From contig NZ_JNYY01000006.1 of the NCBI RefSeq assembly GCF_000716785.1, positions 186,001 through 250,000 on the forward strand: a stretch of DNA of 64,000 bases. The letters run 5' to 3'. Position numbers and translations under genes: made by a program. This stretch comes from Amycolatopsis vancoresmycina (lineage in GTDB: Bacteria; Actinomycetota; Actinomycetes; Mycobacteriales; Pseudonocardiaceae). How positions within the stretch are numbered: the stretch's first letter is position 1; every line of letters starts with the position of its first letter. The notes below the pieces were generated by a model. It made no database searches. It was not told where the DNA came from and saw nothing but the letters and a program-made list of their open reading frames with translations. This document shows, in pieces, positions 59,743 through 64,000 of this stretch.

Positions 59743-60067
59743 GCTCGCCCGATGGAGGCAGTCGACCTGAGAACACCTGCGCGCCACCACCCGGCCGCGC
59801 CGACCACCTCGCCCAAGCGGTGGAGCTTCAGAGCCGCTCAGGTGAAGCCGGGATCCGCCCCGGCCGCCGACCACCCCGATCCCCAGCGAGCTGAGCGCAG
59901 CTTCGAAGCAGCCAGACAAACCCGCAACCGGCCAAGGCCCGCCACCCGCGAACCCCGCAACCCCCGCCCCACCGCCCGATGCCGCGCGAAGGCTCGGGCT
60001 GCGCCCCCGGTATCCACCCTACCCACCACCCCCGACACAAAGTGCCCACCCGATCACAACCCCACGA

Positions 60068-60107
60068 GTTGTCCACATGTCGACTTACCTGGGGACAACT
60101 TGTGGAT
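60068..60107. other. Inverted repeat with DnaA-box-like sequences
   Basis: gttgtcc (60068-60074) and ggacaac (60093-60099) form a hairpin. ttgtccaca at 60069 matches the high-GC actinomycete DnaA-box form; ttgtggat at 60100 is a partial box in the opposite orientation. It lies about 55-90 bp upstream of the OmpA-like gene. Confidence 0.4.
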
Positions 60108-60159
60108 CGCCACCCGGATTCAGGTCGCCAACCCGTCCGGCCCGGCTTACAGTCCCCTT

Positions 60160-60897
60160 ATGTCCGGTGGTCGGCGGTGGATCCTCGGGGTCCTCATCGC
60201 GGTGCTGGTCACCGCGCTGCTCGGGGGCGTCGCCACCTGGACTCAGGCCGGGAGCATGGAACGCGATCTCACCGCGCGGGCGCAGACCGCGCTCTTCGAA
60301 GCCGGGTTGCCCACCGGGGATGTGCGGTTCGACGGGCGTGATGCCACCCTCAGCGGGTTTCCGCCCGACCAAGCCCTGCGCGCGCTCGAAGTCGTGCAGG
60401 GTGTCGATGGGGTGCGGGCCGCCAAGGTCAACGGGGATGTGACCCCTCTTGCGCCGAGCACCAGTGCGAGCCCGCCGCCACCGCCCAGCACCACGACCAG
60501 CTCGCCGCCTCCGACCACCACCACTACCGCGCCGCCGCCCACCGACAAGGCCGGGGTTCAAGCCGAAATCGATCGGATGCTCACCGAGGCTCCCATCAGC
60601 TTCGAACCGGACTCCGCCCAGCTCACCGCCGATGGGAGCCAGGCCGCGCGCAGCATCGCGATCGCCCTCGCGAAGGCGCCCGCCGGGTTCCGGTACCGCG
60701 TCACCGGGCACGTTGCGCGGGGGCCCGGTGGGGAAAGCGCCGCCCTCAAGCTCTCGCGGGACCGCGCCCGGGCCGTTGCGCGGATCCTCACCGGCAACGG
60801 GCTGGCCGTCAGCCGGGTCACCTACCGGGGGCTGGGCGACACCCGGCCGGCCACCGGCGGGGAAGAAGACCGGCGCGTCGAAATCACAGTCGTCTAA
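60160..60897 (+). CDS. Membrane-anchored OmpA-like (peptidoglycan-binding) protein with BON-like domain
   Basis: A 245-residue protein: N-terminal membrane helix (WILGVLIAVLVTALLGGVATW), a BON-like domain (DLTARAQTALFEAGLPTGDVRFDGRDATLSG), a Pro/Thr-rich linker, and an OmpA C-terminal domain (ISFEPDSAQLTADGSQAARS, LSRDRARAVARILTGNGL, RVTYRGLGDTRPA) that binds diaminopimelate in peptidoglycan. ATG at 60160 with no ribosome site, probably leaderless. Likely tethers the membrane to the wall. First of a same-direction group with the next three genes. Confidence 0.82.
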   Translation: MSGGRRWILGVLIAVLVTALLGGVATWTQAGSMERDLTARAQTALFEAGLPTGDVRFDGRDATLSGFPPDQALRALEVVQGVDGVRAAKVNGDVTPLAPSTSASPPPPPSTTTSSPPPTTTTTAPPPTDKAGVQAEIDRMLTEAPISFEPDSAQLTADGSQAARSIAIALAKAPAGFRYRVTGHVARGPGGESAALKLSRDRARAVARILTGNGLAVSRVTYRGLGDTRPATGGEEDRRVEITVV

Positions 60898-60910
60898 GGG
60901 GTGATGGCAG

Positions 60911-61306
60911 ATGGTGTGGCTGTTCGGGCAGATCTGGCTGTGGCTGGTCGTCGCCTTCGCCCTCGGTGCGCTCACCTCGTGGCTGCTCCAGCGCGCCGCC
61001 CAGCGGCCGCGGCCGGTACCCCGGGTCGAACCCGAACCCGAACCCGAGCCGCCGTACGAACCGCCGCCGCCCCTGTCGGCCGAGCAAACCCAGTTCATCC
61101 CCGCCGCCTGGGCGCAGCACCCGCCGGAGCAGCGGCCGCCCGCCGCCGACGAGCCCGAGCCCGTCGGGCACCGCGAGGGGCACCTTCCGCTGCCTCCGCA
61201 GCGCGGGGCCGACGCCGAAGACTGGCCCACCGAGGACGAACCGGCCTGGCCCGAGTCCGAAGAGGCCACCCCGCGGTGGCCGCACCAGCCTGGGCGCGGT
61301 GGCTGA
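60911..61306 (+). CDS. Single-pass membrane protein with acidic Pro-rich tail
   Basis: A 131-residue protein: one N-terminal membrane helix (WLFGQIWLWLVVAFALGALTSWLL), short basic segment, then about 95 disordered residues rich in Pro and Glu (EPEPEPEPPYEPPPP). ATG at 60911, 13 bases after the OmpA-like gene stop, so cotranscribed. Possible adaptor for the wall-binding protein; no family recognised. Confidence 0.65.
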   Translation: MVWLFGQIWLWLVVAFALGALTSWLLQRAAQRPRPVPRVEPEPEPEPPYEPPPPLSAEQTQFIPAAWAQHPPEQRPPAADEPEPVGHREGHLPLPPQRGADAEDWPTEDEPAWPESEEATPRWPHQPGRGG

Positions 61307-61365
61307 CACCCATCCTGGTAAGTTCGGCTACGCACTGTGAGCGCGAAGGCTGAGAAGGGGGTGGC

Positions 61366-61842
61366 GTGGCGCTCCCCCATTGGACGGCGCAGCAGGTCCT
61401 GCCGCCGGGCCGGCACGCGTGCGACCTCGCCGACGTCTACGAACGCCTGGTCTTCGACGCCCCGCACCAGAACGAGCGCGAGATCCTGTTCAGCGCGCTC
61501 AACAGCTACCTCGGCGTCGCCCGGCGGATCATCCCGTCCGGCCGCGCCTGGATCGGCGGCGAGCTCGTCACGCGCACCGCGCACCCGCCGCAAGGTCTCG
61601 ACGTCGTCCTCATCCCGGACGAGTGGGGCGCGCTCAAGCGGCTCGACGACGCCGGCCGGTCCGCGCTCTACGGCCTGCTCACCCTCCGCGGCGTGATCGT
61701 CGGGCAGCCGGCGATGTACCTCGACCAGGTGCAGCCGGTCGGGGGCATGCTGGACGGCTTCCTGTGCCGCCCCGGCGACGAGGACGTGTGGGCCGAGGTC
61801 TGGGCCGAAGGCGGCAGGGGCTACCCGGAGATGATCTGGTGA
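61366..61842 (+). CDS. Unrecognised protein with a nucleotidyltransferase-like motif, first gene of a coupled cassette
   Basis: A 158-residue soluble protein. VYERLVFDAPHQNEREILFSALNSYL is followed by GRAWIGGELVTRTAHPPQGLDVVLIPDEWGAL, which resembles the DUF6932-type minimal nucleotidyltransferase pattern (GGSFVT...P..DIDVVL), although the first acidic metal ligand is replaced (LDVV). GTG at 61366 after aggggg. The downstream gene overlaps its stop as GTGA. I cannot assign a function; an inactive nucleotidyltransferase fold is a guess. Confidence 0.6.
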   Translation: MALPHWTAQQVLPPGRHACDLADVYERLVFDAPHQNEREILFSALNSYLGVARRIIPSGRAWIGGELVTRTAHPPQGLDVVLIPDEWGALKRLDDAGRSALYGLLTLRGVIVGQPAMYLDQVQPVGGMLDGFLCRPGDEDVWAEVWAEGGRGYPEMIW

Positions 61843-62720
61843 GGAACGAGTTCCGGCGCATCGCCGACGAGATCCCGGGCGGCACGTGGCTCGACGACCT
61901 GGCCCGCGCCTCGGCGATGGCGGCCAACGCGAAGTTCGAGCGGACGTCCCGGTCGCCGCTGCTGCACGTCTCGGTGATCGGCGAGCAGACCATCGACGCC
62001 TACACCTTCTCCGACATCAGCCGCGCGCTGCAGGACGCGACCGCGAAGATCGGTCATATCATCCGGAACCCCTCCGGCGAGGTCACCCAGGTCCAGCAGA
62101 CCGACCGGGACAAGGCGCCGCTGATCCAGCGCGGCCAGGCCGGCAACGCCATCTTCTTCGGCTTCCCCGAGCCGGTGGCCGACGACGCCCTGATCGTCGA
62201 CGGCATCGAGACGCTGTCCGAGCGCGCGGTCAAGGAGCTGTGCGACTTCCTGCCGGCGAACGGCTCGGACGACGGCGCACTCGACGCCGTGCTGCTGCAG
62301 CGCGACACCGTCCGCAACGCGGTGAGCGACATCGTCAACGCCGTCGCCAAGAACGCGGGCATCGGGATGGCGCTGACCCCGACCGCCGGCGAGCAGGTCA
62401 CCCGCAGCATGACCACCGAGCAGGCCCGGATCCTGCAGGGCAGCCTCCGCGAGTCCCGCGAAGAGGTCGGCTACGAGACCGTCCGCGGGCGGCTCGACGG
62501 CGTCCGCACCCGGCGGCGGATCTTCTACCTCGACCGCGAGTCGGGCGGCACGATCCAGGGCGCGGTGGCCCCGGACCTGCTCGACCAGATCAAGGAGAAC
62601 CTCGACCGCCCGGTGACCGCCCGGTTGCGCGTCGTGCGCACGACGACGATCGACGGCCGCCGCGGCCGGCCCGTCTTCGAGCTGCTCGAAATCACCCCGG
62701 AAGTCAGCCTTTTCGACTGA
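61839..62720 (+). CDS. Unrecognised 293-residue partner protein
   Basis: Soluble, without membrane segments or known catalytic motif. The N-terminal part (FRRIADEIPGGTWLDDLARASAMAANAKF, LLHVSVIGEQTIDAYTFSDISRALQDA) looks alpha/beta; the middle is helical (ERAVKELCDFLPA, DTVRNAVSDIVNAVAKNAG); the last 90 residues (YETVRGRLDGVRTRRRIFYL, TIQGAVAPDLLDQIKENL, PVFELLEITPE) read like a small beta-barrel. GTG at 61839 overlaps the preceding stop, so the two genes form a cassette with fixed stoichiometry. Function unknown. Confidence 0.6.
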   Translation: MRNEFRRIADEIPGGTWLDDLARASAMAANAKFERTSRSPLLHVSVIGEQTIDAYTFSDISRALQDATAKIGHIIRNPSGEVTQVQQTDRDKAPLIQRGQAGNAIFFGFPEPVADDALIVDGIETLSERAVKELCDFLPANGSDDGALDAVLLQRDTVRNAVSDIVNAVAKNAGIGMALTPTAGEQVTRSMTTEQARILQGSLRESREEVGYETVRGRLDGVRTRRRIFYLDRESGGTIQGAVAPDLLDQIKENLDRPVTARLRVVRTTTIDGRRGRPVFELLEITPEVSLFD

Positions 62721-63026
62721 GAAGTCCGGTCTGCGACTTTCGTCTTGAACGCTGTGACCTACGGACGTCGTAGGCCTCACAGTGGTGCCGGGAGGTCTGT
62801 CCGGTATTTACGATACCCGCTGCGAGGTCGCAAAAGGCCGTGCCGAACAGTGGGACCTCCGATATTCGTCCCATTGATCATCGGGTCACACCCTGCCCAC
62901 GATGTCAGGAAATATCGATACCTGGCCCGAAATGGTGGGACAATGACTTTTTCCAGAATGTAACAATTTCGTTCGGGGCCACACTTATGGGTTAACGTCG
63001 TCGCACTCCCACCCGAAGGGGTCCGC
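62721..63026. other. 306-bp lower-GC gap with repeated tgggac motifs
   Basis: Clearly poorer in GC than its flanks. Contains tgggac (62851-62856) with gtccca (62868-62873) as an inverted repeat with an 11-base spacer, a third tgggac near 62936, and AT-rich patches (aaatatcgatacc, tgtaacaatttcg). Probably the promoter and regulatory region of the MmpS-like gene at 63027. Confidence 0.5.
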
Positions 63027-63692
63027 ATGATGACCGACCCGCAGTACCCCCAGGCCGCCGCGCGCCACGGAAGACCCGCGCCGCCGGTGACGGCCACGGA
63101 GCGTCGTCGCGCCAATGCGAAGCCCGGGCGGAACATCCTGGCGATCGTCGGCCTGCTGCTCGCCGTGGCTGCGCTGGTCGTCACGTTCGTCCCGGATGTC
63201 GAGTTCGTGGCGTGGCCGCTGGGCGGGCTCGGGCTGGTGCTCGCGGTCGCCGGGCTGGTCCAGGCCAAGAAGGGCGCCATGGGCGACCGCGGGCTGGCGC
63301 TCACCGCCACCGCCGTCTCGGTCGCGGCCCTGCTCACGACGGCCGGGATGCTGCTGTACTCGACCTTCTTCAGCGGCGGCGAGTCCGGGCTGCACCTGCC
63401 CGCGGTGGCCGGCGACAAGCACGCCGTCACCTTCCAGGTCACCTCGGCCGGTGGCGCGACGGTCCGCTACGGCAGCCTCAACGACCAGCGCACCGAAAAC
63501 GCGCCGGCGAGCACCGACGCCTGGCAGGGCCAGGCTTCGTACAACAATGGCTCGTACCTGTTGACGCTGACCGCGGACACGCGAAATGCGGATGTCACGA
63601 ACGAAATCAAGTGCGCCATTCTGGTCGACGGCAAGAAGGTCGCGGAAAACACCGGGACGACGATCGCGCTCTGCACGGCGAACGTGGGCTGA
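63027..63692 (+). CDS. Membrane protein with MmpS-like C-terminal domain
   Basis: A 221-residue protein: polar N-terminus, three hydrophobic segments (NILAIVGLLLAVAALVVTFV, LGGLGLVLAVAGLVQAKKG, GLALTATAVSVAALLTTAGMLL), then an outside beta-rich domain (AVTFQVTSAGGATVRYGSLN, SYLLTLTADTRNADVTNEIKC) ending in a likely disulphide pair. The C-terminal domain resembles MmpS transport accessory proteins and the helices DUF4190. ATG at 63027 or 63030, with gaagggg upstream. Confidence 0.7.
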   Translation: MMTDPQYPQAAARHGRPAPPVTATERRRANAKPGRNILAIVGLLLAVAALVVTFVPDVEFVAWPLGGLGLVLAVAGLVQAKKGAMGDRGLALTATAVSVAALLTTAGMLLYSTFFSGGESGLHLPAVAGDKHAVTFQVTSAGGATVRYGSLNDQRTENAPASTDAWQGQASYNNGSYLLTLTADTRNADVTNEIKCAILVDGKKVAENTGTTIALCTANVG

Positions 63693-63703
63693 GCGCCTGG
63701 CGA

Positions 63704-63735
63704 CCGGCCGGCCTACCCCCATCTCGGCCGGCCGG
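63704..63735 (+). terminator. Hairpin terminator after the MmpS-like gene
   Basis: Perfect arms ccggccggcc (63704-63713) and ggccggccgg (63726-63735) with a 12-base loop, 11 bp after the stop codon at 63690-63692. The remaining gap to 63942 is GC-rich and holds another small repeat, gaatcc/ggattc (63877-63893), downstream of the gene at the right edge. Confidence 0.75.
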
Positions 63736-63942
63736 GCCGCCACGAGCCGCTCCTGGCGGCTCCCGGCCCCGCCGCGGTTTCCCGCGCGGGGCCCGGCACC
63801 GGCGTCTCAGCCTGCCCCTCCCCTAGGGCTCAGCCGGCACCGCCGAACCTACGCGGACGCCGCCCGCGCCCACTAAGAATCCACTAAGGATTCAGCGCGC
63901 GGACAGCTGCCGTGACCCATTCGCAACCGAGCCGGAAAAACC

Positions 63943-64000
63943 TCACTGGAGGTCGGCGAGTTCGGCACGGACTTCACCGACGAGCTTCGGGTGCACCCGC
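63943..64000 (-). CDS. C-terminal end of an unidentified gene (truncated by the window)
   Basis: An open minus-strand frame enters from the right edge and codes for the last 18 residues, RVHPKLVGEVRAELADLQ, then TGA at 63945-63943. The helical, charged ending looks coding, but the fragment is too short to name. Confidence 0.5.
   Translation of the reverse strand, partial: RVHPKLVGEVRAELADLQ

Larger units (their letters stand above)
59539..60159. other. 621-bp gap with a tandem repeat and DnaA-box-like words
   Basis: The first 120 bases are G/T-rich, then comes a 14-bp tandem array (59661-59742), then C-rich sequence to about 60060, then an inverted repeat with DnaA-box-like words (60068-60107). 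No gene has coding support, although open frames run through. Confidence 0.55.

Noticed and set aside
59569..59894. Coding of the 14-bp repeat region (frames giving Arg/Ser/Gly repeats)
   Set aside because: A 14-bp unit shifts frame every copy, no ribosome site or conserved domain is present, and all frames through it look equally non-coding.
60068..60107. Chromosomal replication origin
   Set aside because: Only one good and one partial DnaA-like box, and no dnaA, dnaN, gyrB or rpmH nearby.

Overview
This 64 kb window is chromosomal DNA of a very GC-rich actinomycete, most probably an Amycolatopsis-like member of the Pseudonocardiales. I infer this from protein style (XPB helicase, LytR_C/DUF3263 pair, mycobacterial-type split AAA ATPase, AfsR-type SARP), from GTG/TTG starts and four-base ATGA/GTGA overlaps, and from gene order. 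From groEL at about 22 kb to thiE at about 51 kb the backbone follows, as I recall it, the Mycobacterium tuberculosis block Rv0440 to Rv0414c (groEL2, moeA, psd, pssA, AAA ATPase, LytR_C protein, DUF3263, def, thiC, thiD, thiG-thiS-thiO, thiE), with accessory genes inserted. I saw no tRNA, rRNA, CRISPR array, transposase or prophage.

Layout. 0-1.1 kb: end of a nitrate/sulfonate/taurine-type ABC transporter. 1.2-10.9 kb: benzoylformate-decarboxylase-like ThDP enzyme, secreted S53 peptidase, a TPR protein with a small coupled membrane protein, CutC with an orphan CvnA-type histidine kinase, and an orphan ABC substrate-binding lipoprotein. 10.9-17.3 kb: FAD monooxygenase, Cys-rich membrane protein, XPB helicase, a broken PadR regulator, a DUF4253 gene behind a perfect LexA box, a 146-bp composite inverted repeat and a DUF72 gene. 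17.4-22.2 kb: AfsR-like regulator divergent from menC, PspC protein, small membrane protein. 22.2-30.6 kb: groEL under two CIRCE-type sites, Ser/Thr kinase, cold-shock protein, two coupled AIM24 paralogues, moeA, MFS exporter with its ArsR-type regulator, GlsB/YeaQ protein. 31-37.6 kb: psd-pssA, membrane protein, AAA ATPase, LytR_C and DUF3263 proteins, def. 37.7-46 kb: secreted GH15 glucoamylase, HtrA-like protease, TPP riboswitch-thiC-thiD, HxlR regulator/oxidoreductase, secreted PI-PLC. 46-51.2 kb: second thiD, voltage-gated cation channel, MarR, thiO-thiS-thiG behind a second TPP riboswitch, divergent thiE. 51.2-58.4 kb: membrane proteins, Thr/Ser dehydratase, DHA2 exporter, and an amino-sugar locus (DasR-like GntR, SIS protein, GlcNAc kinase). 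58.7-64 kb: SGNH hydrolase, tandem-repeat spacer, OmpA-like protein, an unrecognised coupled two-gene cassette, MmpS-like protein, and the end of an unidentified gene.

How genes work together. Thiamine synthesis is almost complete in three transcription units: thiC-thiD for the pyrimidine, thiO-thiS-thiG for the thiazole, and thiE for the coupling step; the first two carry riboswitches. The dasR-like gene and the SIS/kinase pair share a gap holding a DasR-type palindrome. Psd and PssA form phosphatidylethanolamine. GroEL sits under HrcA-type control.

The most distinctive non-coding feature is that gaps at gene 3' ends are filled by repeated palindromes of at least three families: a 20-2-20 hairpin (five copies), a 21-7-21 hairpin (three copies) and a 21-bp tandem array that folds back on itself. 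The best candidates for undescribed biology are these families, the 146-bp dyad, the LexA-boxed DUF4253 gene and the two-gene cassette at 61.4-62.7 kb.
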